Shown: positions 26,259 to 33,733 of the stretch, piece after piece
Layout of the letters: every line of letters begins with the position of its first letter
How positions within the stretch are numbered: the first letter of the stretch is position 1
NCBI RefSeq assembly: GCF_001686925.1
Contig: NZ_LVEN01000023.1
Coordinates: forward strand, 1-59,416
Direction: 5' to 3'
DNA from: Flavobacterium piscis
GTDB taxonomy: Bacteria; Bacteroidota; Bacteroidia; Flavobacteriales; Flavobacteriaceae
Length of the DNA: 59,416 nt
Program-made: the position numbers and the translations under genes
The notes under the pieces: model-generated
Told to the model about the DNA's origin: nothing
What the model saw: only the letters and a program-made list of their open reading frames with translations
The model's database searches: none

Positions 26259-28886
26259 ATGAAAAAAATCTACTCTTTGGTTTTGTTTTTATATTTTTTT
26301 AATGGTTTGAATGCGCAGGTTATTAATTTTCCTGACGATAATTTTAAAGCTAAGTTGTTGGCTGCAAATTCTAATAATACAATTGCATCTACACAAACAC
26401 CGCTTTATATTGATGTTAATGGTATTTGGTCAGTTTCATCTTATCAACCAATAGATACCAATAATAATGGTGAAATCGAAGTTAGCGAAGCACTAGCTAT
26501 AAAAAGATTAGATGTAAGCGGTACATCAATTAGTGATTTAAGTGGAATTGAGAATTTTACAAATCTTATTTATTTGAGTTGTGGCGTTAGCAAATTAACA
26601 GACTTAAATGTTTCGGCTTTAGTTAATTTAAAGGGTTTAAATTGCAGATCTAGTCAATTATTAAGTGTTAACGTTTCGGGTTTAAATAGTTTGCAAGAAT
26701 TACACTGTAATGACAATCAGTTGACAAGTTTGAATGTTTTGGGTTTGACTAATTTAAGAACTTTATATTGTCCAAATAATAAATTATCTAGTTTAGATAC
26801 TTCAGGTTTAAATAATTTAAGAGAAATCTATTGTAACAATAATCTATTGTCAAGTTTGAATGTTTTGAATTTAGTTAAATTAGAACGTTTGGATTGCTAC
26901 TCTAATTTACTATCAAATTTAGATGTATCTGGCTGTGTTAATTTACTTAAATTAAGTTGCTTTTTTAATAAATTATCTAATTTAAGTGTCTTAGGATGTA
27001 ACAATTTGCAAGAAATTAAATGTGATTATAATAAACTATCAAGTTTAAATGTTTCCAATTTAATAAGGCTGCAAGCTTTGTTTTGTACGAATAATGAATT
27101 AATAAATTTAAATACCACACGTTGCTCAAATTTGACAAACTTACATTGTTATCAAAATCAATTGGCTGAATTGGATCTTTCAGGTTTAACTGCTTTGACA
27201 GATTTAAGGTGTTTTAATAATAATTTACCGAGTTTAAATATTTCGAATTTAACTAATTTAGAATTTTTATCTTGTGAATATAATAAATTAACAAGTTTGA
27301 ATCTTTCAACTTTATCTAAGATGCAGGGTTTGAGTTGTCAAAATAATGAATTAAAAAGTTTATTCATTAAAAATAATAATTTAAGATGGACTACCTTAGA
27401 TTTTCAAAACAATGATATAGTGTACGTTTGCGCAGACGAAGAAGATCTGGCCTTAGTGCAGAGTAAAATTGATCAATATGGTTATTCAGCTACTTGTAAC
27501 GTAAATTCTTATTGCACTTTTGTTCCAGGAGGTACTTTTTATGTTATTCAGGGTAATACTCGTTTGGATATGAACAAAAATGGATGTGATGCTTTGGACA
27601 TTGTTTATCCATATCTAAACTTTAAAATTGCAAACGGTATAACAAATGGAAATTTTATTGCAAATGCCTCAGGAAATTATTCTATTCCGGTTCAGGCAGG
27701 AAATCATAATATAACTCCGATTTTAGAAAAACCTACCTATTTTAATATTTCTCCCACAGTGGCTACACTAACTTTTCCTGCTAAAACAAGCCCAGTTGCT
27801 CAAAATTTTTGCATAACAGCAAATGGAATTCATCCGGATTTAGAAATCGTTTTACTCCCCTTAGAACCGGCAAGACCTGGTTTTGAGGCAATGTATAAAA
27901 TTGTTTATAAAAACAAAGGAAATGTTGAACTATCAGGTTCTATTAATCTGAAATTTGATGATAATATTTTAGATTACATTTCTTCAAACACATCATTAGC
28001 AAGTCAAAAAGCTGATAATATAGAATGGAATTTTAGTAATTTGAAACCTTTCGAAAGTAAAGAAATTTTATTTACTATAAGTGTAAACAAACCAACGGAA
28101 ACTCCTGCGGTAAATGCAGGGGACATTTTAAAATTCACAACAACGGTTACATCTCAGGATACAGATGAAACCCCTTTAGATAATACTTTTGCTTTAAATC
28201 AAATTGTAGTAGCTTCTCAAGATCCAAACGATAAAACATGTCTTGAAGGTGACGTAATTACCCCCGATTTAATTGGCGAATATGTTCATTATATGATTCG
28301 TTTTGAAAATACAGGAACTTATAAAGCTCAGAATATTGTAGTAAAAGATATGATCGATTTAAATAAATTCGATATAACAACACTTATTCCAACAAGTTCA
28401 AGTCATTCCTTTATAACTAAAATTTCAGAAGAAAATAAAGTAGAATTCATTTTCGAAAATATTAATCTTCCTTTTGATGATGCCAATAATGACGGTTATG
28501 TCGCCTTTAAAATTAAAACAAAACCAACCTTAAAAGTAGGTGATTCATTTACTAATGATGCGAATATTTATTTTGACTATAATTTCCCTATCTTAACCAA
28601 TAAAGCGACTTCTACATTTAAAACATTAGGAACTCAGGATTTTGAGTTCTCGAATTACTTTTCTTTATATCCAAACCCTACAAATGATATTTTGAATATA
28701 AATACTAATCAGGATATAGAAATACAATCGTTAGCTATTTATAATATTTTGGGACAATTGGTTATTGCGGTTCCAAATGCAAAAACAGTCTCTAATATCG
28801 ATGTTTCAAGGCTTAGAACCGGTAATTACTTTATAAAAGTAATGTCAGATAAAGGAAGTTCGAATATGAAATTTATCAAGAAATAA
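26259..28886 (+). CDS. Secreted leucine-rich-repeat protein with T9SS sorting domain
   Basis: 875 residues. A signal peptide (about 1-19) is followed by more than a dozen 21-residue LRR units (about 75-385) of the form L-x-SLNVSGLxNLxxLxCxxNxL, each with a Cys in the LxC position. Next is a DUF7619-like beta-rich region: DPNDKTCLEGD, then YMIRFENTGTYKAQNIVVKD and IYFDYNFPI (about 660-790). The end is a type A T9SS sorting domain: FSLYPNPTNDILNI, then IYNILGQLV and LRTGNYFIKV, finishing in KFIKK. It is therefore predicted to be exported by the T9SS and attached to or released from the cell surface, possibly as an adhesin. TATTTTTG at 26234-26241 is a plausible minus-7 box. Confidence 0.88.
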   Translation: MKKIYSLVLFLYFFNGLNAQVINFPDDNFKAKLLAANSNNTIASTQTPLYIDVNGIWSVSSYQPIDTNNNGEIEVSEALAIKRLDVSGTSISDLSGIENFTNLIYLSCGVSKLTDLNVSALVNLKGLNCRSSQLLSVNVSGLNSLQELHCNDNQLTSLNVLGLTNLRTLYCPNNKLSSLDTSGLNNLREIYCNNNLLSSLNVLNLVKLERLDCYSNLLSNLDVSGCVNLLKLSCFFNKLSNLSVLGCNNLQEIKCDYNKLSSLNVSNLIRLQALFCTNNELINLNTTRCSNLTNLHCYQNQLAELDLSGLTALTDLRCFNNNLPSLNISNLTNLEFLSCEYNKLTSLNLSTLSKMQGLSCQNNELKSLFIKNNNLRWTTLDFQNNDIVYVCADEEDLALVQSKIDQYGYSATCNVNSYCTFVPGGTFYVIQGNTRLDMNKNGCDALDIVYPYLNFKIANGITNGNFIANASGNYSIPVQAGNHNITPILEKPTYFNISPTVATLTFPAKTSPVAQNFCITANGIHPDLEIVLLPLEPARPGFEAMYKIVYKNKGNVELSGSINLKFDDNILDYISSNTSLASQKADNIEWNFSNLKPFESKEILFTISVNKPTETPAVNAGDILKFTTTVTSQDTDETPLDNTFALNQIVVASQDPNDKTCLEGDVITPDLIGEYVHYMIRFENTGTYKAQNIVVKDMIDLNKFDITTLIPTSSSHSFITKISEENKVEFIFENINLPFDDANNDGYVAFKIKTKPTLKVGDSFTNDANIYFDYNFPILTNKATSTFKTLGTQDFEFSNYFSLYPNPTNDILNINTNQDIEIQSLAIYNILGQLVIAVPNAKTVSNIDVSRLRTGNYFIKVMSDKGSSNMKFIKK

Positions 28887-28902
28887 CAATTTAATTCAAA
28901 AC

Positions 28903-28934
28903 AAAAAGTCCCACAGAAATGTGGGACTTTTTTT
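28903..28934 (+). terminator. Rho-independent terminator
   Basis: AAAGTCCCAC-AGAAAT-GTGGGACTTT followed by T; nearly identical to the rpsA terminator, so the LRR gene is bracketed by twin hairpins. Confidence 0.9.
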
Positions 28935-28956
28935 ATGCAATTTTTTGTTTTAAGTT

Positions 28957-28982
28957 GTCACGCTGAGCGAAGTCGAAGCGCG
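28957..28982. repeat. GCTGAGCGAAGTCGAAGC hairpin repeat
   Basis: GTCACGCTGAGCGAAGTCGA followed by AGCGCG forms a small hairpin. It matches, from memory, a short motif that recurs between genes in many bacterial genomes. Single copy here. Confidence 0.5.
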
Positions 28983-29027
28983 TTTCTATTGGAATTTGGA
29001 ATTTAATAATTTAAAGTTCTTCTTTAG

Positions 29028-29118
29028 GAGCAGTTTCCAGCTATCATTCCAATCTTTTGCGGTTCCCGATAGCTATCGGGACCGGCACAAAAGGATTTTT
29101 CCTTCTATGTGGGCTAGG
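29028..29118 (-). ncRNA. Structured intergenic element, copy C
   Basis: Minus-strand copy, 20 bases beyond the end of the ExbD-like gene in the same orientation. The 5' flank CTAGCCCACATAGAAGGA and the 3' flank AAAAGATTGGAATGATAGC then TGG align with copy B. The distal stem CTTTTG/CAAAAG is extended by CCGG/ACCG pairing and capped by the perfect palindrome CCCGATAGCTATCGGG (29065-29080), absent from copies A and B. Confidence 0.55.
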
Positions 29119-29138
29119 ACAGTCGTTTTTAAAAATAT

Positions 29139-29672
29139 TTATCTTGATGCTAATAATTTTTCTTCTTCAGAAGTAAATTCATTTAAAATGCTGTAGTTCT
29201 GAATATTTAGTATCTTCATTTCATCTAAAATATTAACTAGATTTCCATAATTAGACTTTTGGGTTGGTTTAATAATTACAATTAATCCATTTTTAGGTTT
29301 CCCTAAGTTTTTAGAATATTTAAGTACAATTTGACTTTTTCTAATTAATTCTTTTCGAATGCCATTTTTATTATAATTGACTTTTTTAGGGGTTTCAATG
29401 GGGAAATTTATTAGTCCTGAATAAGTTACTATTTCGTCATTTTCGTCTAGTAATATTGTCAATATGCGATTTTCATCTATGTGGCGAGAACCAAAATACT
29501 CACCGCAATCATCACAATCCCGATACATTCCATATTCTAAAACTTTTGGTTTAGCCAGCTCAATGGTAACCATAAAAAAGATAATCAACAAGAAAGAAAC
29601 ACTCACCATTGCGGTTAGATCAACTCTTGTACTTAACTTTTTACTTCTTACTTTTTTGGGTAGATTTTGCAT
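29139..29672 (-). CDS. ExbD/TolR-like protein lacking the intramembrane Asp (copy 2)
   Basis: 177 residues with one N-terminal transmembrane helix (about 21-40) in RVDLTAMVSVSFLLIIFFMV and a periplasmic C-terminal domain, as in ExbD/TolR. In ExbD the helix starts with TPxxD, and that Asp carries protons for the ExbB-ExbD motor. Here the aligned residue is Ser24 and the preceding Pro is Ala21. No exbB or tonB gene is nearby. The gene follows its paralogue by 32 bases. A CRDCDDCGE-like pair of cysteines lies near residue 53. It may be a structural or regulatory ExbD relative rather than a working stator. Confidence 0.75.
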   Translation of the reverse strand: MQNLPKKVRSKKLSTRVDLTAMVSVSFLLIIFFMVTIELAKPKVLEYGMYRDCDDCGEYFGSRHIDENRILTILLDENDEIVTYSGLINFPIETPKKVNYNKNGIRKELIRKSQIVLKYSKNLGKPKNGLIVIIKPTQKSNYGNLVNILDEMKILNIQNYSILNEFTSEEEKLLASR

Positions 29673-29704
29673 GACAGATGAAATTAATTGGATTAATTAG
29701 AACT

Positions 29705-30232
29705 TTATTTTGCCGCTAATAAGTTTGATTCTTCTGGCGTAAAATCATTTACAATTGCATAAGTATCAATTTTGGCAATTGCCATTTCGTCCAGAATATC
29801 GACTAAATTTTTATAATTAGATTCTTTGCTTGGCTTAATAATAACAGTAATTCCTCTTCCTGGTTTTCCTAATTTGGCTGAATATTCAAGCATATTTTTA
29901 TTTCGTGATAAAAGTTCTTTTCTAATACCATCTTTACCATAACTAATTTCTTTGACAGGAGCCATCGGATTTTCTATAAAACCCATATAGGATATTAATT
30001 TATTATTACTTCCTAATAATAAAACAACAGTTCTTTCGCCACCACCACAACTGATCCATCTACCGCATGTCCAATCGTTATCTGGCAAACTTAAATCAAC
30101 AACTTTTGGTTTAGACAACTCGATGGTTACCATAAAAAAGATAATCAATAAAAAAGAAACACTTACCATAGCGGTTAAATCGACTCTTGTACTTAACTTT
30201 TTGCTTCTGATTTTTTTAGGTAGATTTTCCAT
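29705..30232 (-). CDS. ExbD/TolR-like protein lacking the intramembrane Asp (copy 1)
   Basis: 175 residues, the first gene of a tandem pair. The N-terminal 40 residues are almost identical to the neighbour's, including RSKKLSTRVDLTAMVSVSF with Ser24 in place of the conserved ExbD Asp. The periplasmic halves are clearly related (KNGLIVIIKPT versus GRGITVIIKPS; NLVDILDEM) but diverged, mostly between residues 45 and 75. An upstream gap of about 210 bases separates it from the divergent fasciclin gene and should hold the promoter; I see no convincing box. Confidence 0.75.
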   Translation of the reverse strand: MENLPKKIRSKKLSTRVDLTAMVSVSFLLIIFFMVTIELSKPKVVDLSLPDNDWTCGRWISCGGGERTVVLLLGSNNKLISYMGFIENPMAPVKEISYGKDGIRKELLSRNKNMLEYSAKLGKPGRGITVIIKPSKESNYKNLVDILDEMAIAKIDTYAIVNDFTPEESNLLAAK

Positions 30233-30445
30233 AAAAGATAAATTTATTTACTAAAGTTAACAATAAAATTCACATACAAGTTAATCTGAAATTAAAAATA
30301 GTAGAAAATAATTTTTGGGATTAAAAGCTTGTTTTACAGCGTAATTTGAAGATATTTCAATGTTTTTTAAACTTTTTTAAGGATTTTATAAAACCAAAAC
30401 AAATATTACCCCGTAAATGAGCTTATAACTTAAAAATATTTAATC

Positions 30446-31000
30446 ATGAAAACTAGAAAATTTTTAGCCGTAGCCATCTTCGCATTAGGATTTGGATTTA
30501 CATCATTTGCGCAAAAAACTGTAATGGTTGGTGGAGCTGCAATGTACCCAAATAAAAATATTGTAGAAAATGCAGTTAACTCAAAAGATCACACTACACT
30601 TGTAGCTGCTGTAAAAGCTGCTGATTTAGTAGAAACATTACAAAGTAAAGGACCATTCACCGTTTTTGCCCCAACAAATGCTGCGTTTGACAAATTACCA
30701 GCAGGAACTGTTGCAACATTATTGAAACCAGAAAACAAAAAAATGTTGCAAACGATCTTGACCTATCATGTTGTTGCTGGAAAAATGAATGCTTCTGATA
30801 TTGCTAAAGCAATAAAAGCAGGAAAAGGAAAAGCGACTCTTAAAACAGTTAGTGGCGGAACTCTTACTGCCTGGATGCAAGGAAAAGATTTATACATTAG
30901 TGACGAAAGCGGAAACAAATCTAAAGTTACAATTGCAGATGTAAATCAATCTAATGGTGTAATTCATGTGGTAGATACAGTTTTGTTACCTAAAATGTAA
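30446..31000 (+). CDS. Secreted fasciclin (FAS1) domain protein
   Basis: 184 residues: signal peptide (about 1-22, ending TSFAQ) and one FAS1 domain (about 45-182) with the family segments GPFTVFAPTNAAFDKLPAGT, LLQTILTYHVV-like TILTYHVVAGK and NGVIHVVDTVLLP. FAS1 domains are cell-surface or extracellular adhesion modules. It is monocistronic, ending in an inverted-repeat terminator shared with the convergent DMT exporter gene. Confidence 0.92.
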   Translation: MKTRKFLAVAIFALGFGFTSFAQKTVMVGGAAMYPNKNIVENAVNSKDHTTLVAAVKAADLVETLQSKGPFTVFAPTNAAFDKLPAGTVATLLKPENKKMLQTILTYHVVAGKMNASDIAKAIKAGKGKATLKTVSGGTLTAWMQGKDLYISDESGNKSKVTIADVNQSNGVIHVVDTVLLPKM

Positions 31001-31024
31001 TATTAGCTTAAAACTCCAAATTTA

Positions 31025-31070
31025 AAAATTCCAAATTCCAACTTTTAAATTGGAATTTGGAATTTTAATT
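31025..31070. terminator. Bidirectional terminator built from TTGGAATTTGGAATTT repeats
   Basis: AAAATTCCAAATTCCAA (31025-31041) pairs perfectly with TTGGAATTTGGAATTTT (31050-31066), with T on both outer sides. It lies between the convergent fasciclin and DMT genes and belongs to the same repeat family as the lon terminator. Confidence 0.75.
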
Positions 31071-31086
31071 TTTATAAGTTTGACAG

Positions 31087-31932
31087 TTATTTTTTAGCCG
31101 TTAATGTCGATCCAGCTGAAGCAATAACAACGCAAAATACTGCTATAATTTCATAAATATTAAGTTTTTCCTGCAAGAATATAAAAGCACAAATAGAAGC
31201 TGCTGCAGGTTCCAGACTCATTAAAATACTAAAAGTTCTTGGCGGAAGCTGTCCTAAAGCTTTCATTTCAAGTGTAAAAGGAATTGCGCTTGACAAAAGG
31301 GCCAAAGCCACACCCATACTTAAAAGTTTTGGCGTAAGATGTGCCAGTCCGTTTTCGTAAAAACCAAAAGGCAGGATTAAAATTGCGGCAAATAACATTC
31401 CGGTTGATACTGCCTGGCCGCCATTCATGATTTGAGAAATCTTTCCTCCCAAAACAATGTAGGTTGCCCATAAAGCACCAGCCAAAATTGCAAAGAAAAC
31501 CCCTAAAAGATCGATACCTGCATTTGTCCACGGAGCGATTAAGGCGATACCAATTGCCGCTAATAGTACCCAGCAATAATCAATCAAGCGCTTTGAACCC
31601 ACTATAGCTACCAACAAAGGACCTATAAATTCGATCGTAACAGCTAATCCTATAGAAATTCTTTCTATTGCCAAATAAAAAACCAAATTCATAGCGCCTA
31701 AACACAAACCATAAGGAATGACTATTTTCCATTGCTTTGTTGTAATTGCTTTTAGATTTGGCCGATAAGCCAATAATAAAATTATAGCTGATACGCCGAT
31801 ACGTATAGAGGCTGTTCCGGCTGCTCCAATTGCGGGGAATAAACTTTTAGCAATTGCTGCTCCGCATTGTACGCTTATGATCGCTAAAAGAACGGCGTAA
31901 ATAGGAGGGATGTTAAAATCTTTATTTTTCAT
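31087..31932 (-). CDS. EamA-type DMT family exporter
   Basis: An inner-membrane protein of 281 residues with about ten transmembrane segments in two EamA halves. The end of the second half, AIPFTLEMKALGQLPPRTFS followed by ILMSLEPAAASICAF, strongly recalls the RhtA-like threonine/homoserine exporters. The substrate is therefore perhaps an amino acid, but this is inference. It stands alone, with the convergent fasciclin gene downstream. Confidence 0.85.
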   Translation of the reverse strand: MKNKDFNIPPIYAVLLAIISVQCGAAIAKSLFPAIGAAGTASIRIGVSAIILLLAYRPNLKAITTKQWKIVIPYGLCLGAMNLVFYLAIERISIGLAVTIEFIGPLLVAIVGSKRLIDYCWVLLAAIGIALIAPWTNAGIDLLGVFFAILAGALWATYIVLGGKISQIMNGGQAVSTGMLFAAILILPFGFYENGLAHLTPKLLSMGVALALLSSAIPFTLEMKALGQLPPRTFSILMSLEPAAASICAFIFLQEKLNIYEIIAVFCVVIASAGSTLTAKK

Positions 31933-32036
31933 TAGAAATAATTGAAGAAATAAGAAATGTATTAAAAAAAAACATTTCTATTTCAGGAGGGCACTGTTGA
32001 AAATTATGATCAACCGTTTGTAAAGGAATGTTTTGA

Positions 32037-32177
32037 TTATTCTAAAGCACGTTTCGTAACAAAGGCACGATAACCAATAATAGCCATTTGCCATTTTTTT
32101 GCTTTCGAAATGTCTAAACCTTGTTTAGTAAAACTTGGTAAAAGGACTTTATTAATTTTGGCTAAAATTTTATACAT
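32037..32177 (-). CDS. Small conserved-looking protein, 46 residues
   Basis: A short gene: ATG at 32177, 46 residues, beginning MYKILAKINKVLLPSFTKQG and ending YRAFVTKRALE. It is basic, with no transmembrane helix or signal peptide. I recall similar small flavobacterial proteins of 45-46 residues, sometimes annotated as SsrA-binding protein, but they are far too short to be SmpB, so I give no function. A good promoter (TTTG 32228-32225, 23 bases, TATCTTTG 32201-32194) lies 16 bases upstream and supports the call. Confidence 0.65.
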   Translation of the reverse strand: MYKILAKINKVLLPSFTKQGLDISKAKKWQMAIIGYRAFVTKRALE

Positions 32178-32193
32178 GGCATTTTAATTTTTG

Positions 32194-32228
32194 CAAAGAT
32201 ATAAAAAAAGACCTTGCGGTTGGGCAAA
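32194..32228 (-). promoter_or_regulatory. Promoter of the 46-residue gene
   Basis: On the minus strand TTTG (32228-32225) and TATCTTTG (32201-32194) are 23 bases apart, at the upper limit of the Bacteroidota range. The spacer is the terminator hairpin of the upstream operon, so the promoter and terminator overlap. Confidence 0.5.
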
Positions 32229-32239
32229 GTCTTTTTTGA
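32203..32239 (-). terminator. Terminator of the BlaI/M56/serine hydrolase operon
   Basis: On the minus strand AAAGACTTTGC pairs with GCAAGGTCTTT around a six-base loop, followed by a T run. It lies 23 bases after the serine hydrolase stop. Confidence 0.8.
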
Positions 32240-32261
32240 GTGATTTCTGTTATTGTAAGGT

Positions 32262-33710
32262 TTATGATTTCTTTTCCAGAAGCTTATCGATTTTCGCCAG
32301 CATTTCTTTTGCGTTAGCATTATCAGGTTTTAGTTCCAGTGACTTTTTATAATTTTCTTTTGAAATTTCGAACTGATTGTTTCTAAAATAACCATCAGCC
32401 AAACTATCAAATGCATTTCCGGATTTTGGATTTTCTATTGTATTCAATTCTAAAACTTTTATTCCGTCCTTTACTCTTCCGTGATCCAATAAGGTATAAC
32501 CAATAATATTAAGACGATATTCAAAATCCCAATCAGGATGAGTTTTTTTTACCGCTAAATAATTTTGTTCTGCTTTTGCGAATTCCAGTTTCAAAAAATC
32601 CTGGTTTATTTTTTCGCCGGCAAGATAGTAATCATCTGTTAACGTTTTGTCTACAAGTGATGCAACATGATTAATAACTTGACTCTGAACATATAAATTA
32701 GAGTATTTATGTCCATTAGATAAAAATATAATAGTCAAATCATTATTAATGAATTTTCGAAAAGCAGTTTCATTACCTCCGGTAAATCCGTAAGAAAGAA
32801 TTTTATTTACAGGAACAATTTCCCAGCCGTAAGCAAAACGATCTGTATTATTTGTGTATTTAAAAGGCTCCCACATCGAATATTTAGCTTCTTTTTTGAG
32901 ATAAACATTTTTATCCAGATTTTCATTCCAGCGCAAAAACTCCTGCAAAGTGATGTTTAAACCATTGGCAGAATGGGCATCATAACCAAAGTTTGAAGTA
33001 CTTCTTATATATTTATTACTTATATTATTATAATTATAACGGGAAGCACTATTAGGTCTGTTTTCTCCAAAATTCGACGAAAAATAAACTCCGGATTGTA
33101 TTGCAGGAAACTGATTTTGCAAAATGTAATCTTCAAAACTTAAACCGGTAATTTTCTCAATAATTTTGGTTAGAAACAGATAATTTGTTTGATTGTACCT
33201 GTACTGTTTTCCTGTTGTAAATTCCATTGGTTTTTGAGATAAAATCGCCAATTTTTCATCAAAAGGCATTGTAATCTTTATGTCTTCGAACATAACAATA
33301 TTAGGCAAGCCAGAGGAATGTGATAATAGATTTTTGACTTGAATCGTTTGCCATTCGTTAGGCAGATTGTTCAGGTATTTAGAAATAGGATCTTCTAGTG
33401 ATAGTTTGCCTTTTTCGATAAGCTGAAACACGCCAACATTCGTAATAAGCTTTGTTGTCGAGAAAAGTTTAAAAGCAGTGTTTTTATCCACTGCTTTATT
33501 ATCTTCGAAAGAAGCTTTTCCAAAATATTTCTCATATATAACCTTACCATTTTTTACAACGCCCAATGCAACTCCCGGAATTTCATTTATTTCGATTACT
33601 TCTTTAATGTATTTGTCAATTTTTTGCTCGGTTAATTGATCTTCACTTTTTTGACCAAACGTTAAATTAAAAACGAATAGAAGGGATAGAATAAAAAATG
33701 AGTTTTTCAT
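32262..33710 (-). CDS. Class C beta-lactamase-like serine hydrolase with C-terminal TPRs
   Basis: 482 residues with signal peptide MKNSFFILSLLFVFNLTFGQ. The serine beta-lactamase/penicillin-binding fold carries SxxK as Ser84-Thr-Thr-Lys87. The second motif reads Tyr172-Asn-Gln174 where AmpC has Tyr-x-Asn, and the third is around GFTGGNE. The C-terminal part (about 350-482) is helical and ends in a TPR unit (NNQFEISKENYKKSLELKPD). It acts in the periplasm or outer membrane; the substrate may be a beta-lactam, a D-Ala peptide or an ester. It is last in the operon behind two BlaI/M56 cassettes, 23 bases after the preceding M56 gene, the position a bla gene would take. Confidence 0.85.
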   Translation of the reverse strand: MKNSFFILSLLFVFNLTFGQKSEDQLTEQKIDKYIKEVIEINEIPGVALGVVKNGKVIYEKYFGKASFEDNKAVDKNTAFKLFSTTKLITNVGVFQLIEKGKLSLEDPISKYLNNLPNEWQTIQVKNLLSHSSGLPNIVMFEDIKITMPFDEKLAILSQKPMEFTTGKQYRYNQTNYLFLTKIIEKITGLSFEDYILQNQFPAIQSGVYFSSNFGENRPNSASRYNYNNISNKYIRSTSNFGYDAHSANGLNITLQEFLRWNENLDKNVYLKKEAKYSMWEPFKYTNNTDRFAYGWEIVPVNKILSYGFTGGNETAFRKFINNDLTIIFLSNGHKYSNLYVQSQVINHVASLVDKTLTDDYYLAGEKINQDFLKLEFAKAEQNYLAVKKTHPDWDFEYRLNIIGYTLLDHGRVKDGIKVLELNTIENPKSGNAFDSLADGYFRNNQFEISKENYKKSLELKPDNANAKEMLAKIDKLLEKKS

Positions 33711-33733
33711 GTATGATTTAGGATATTTTTTGC

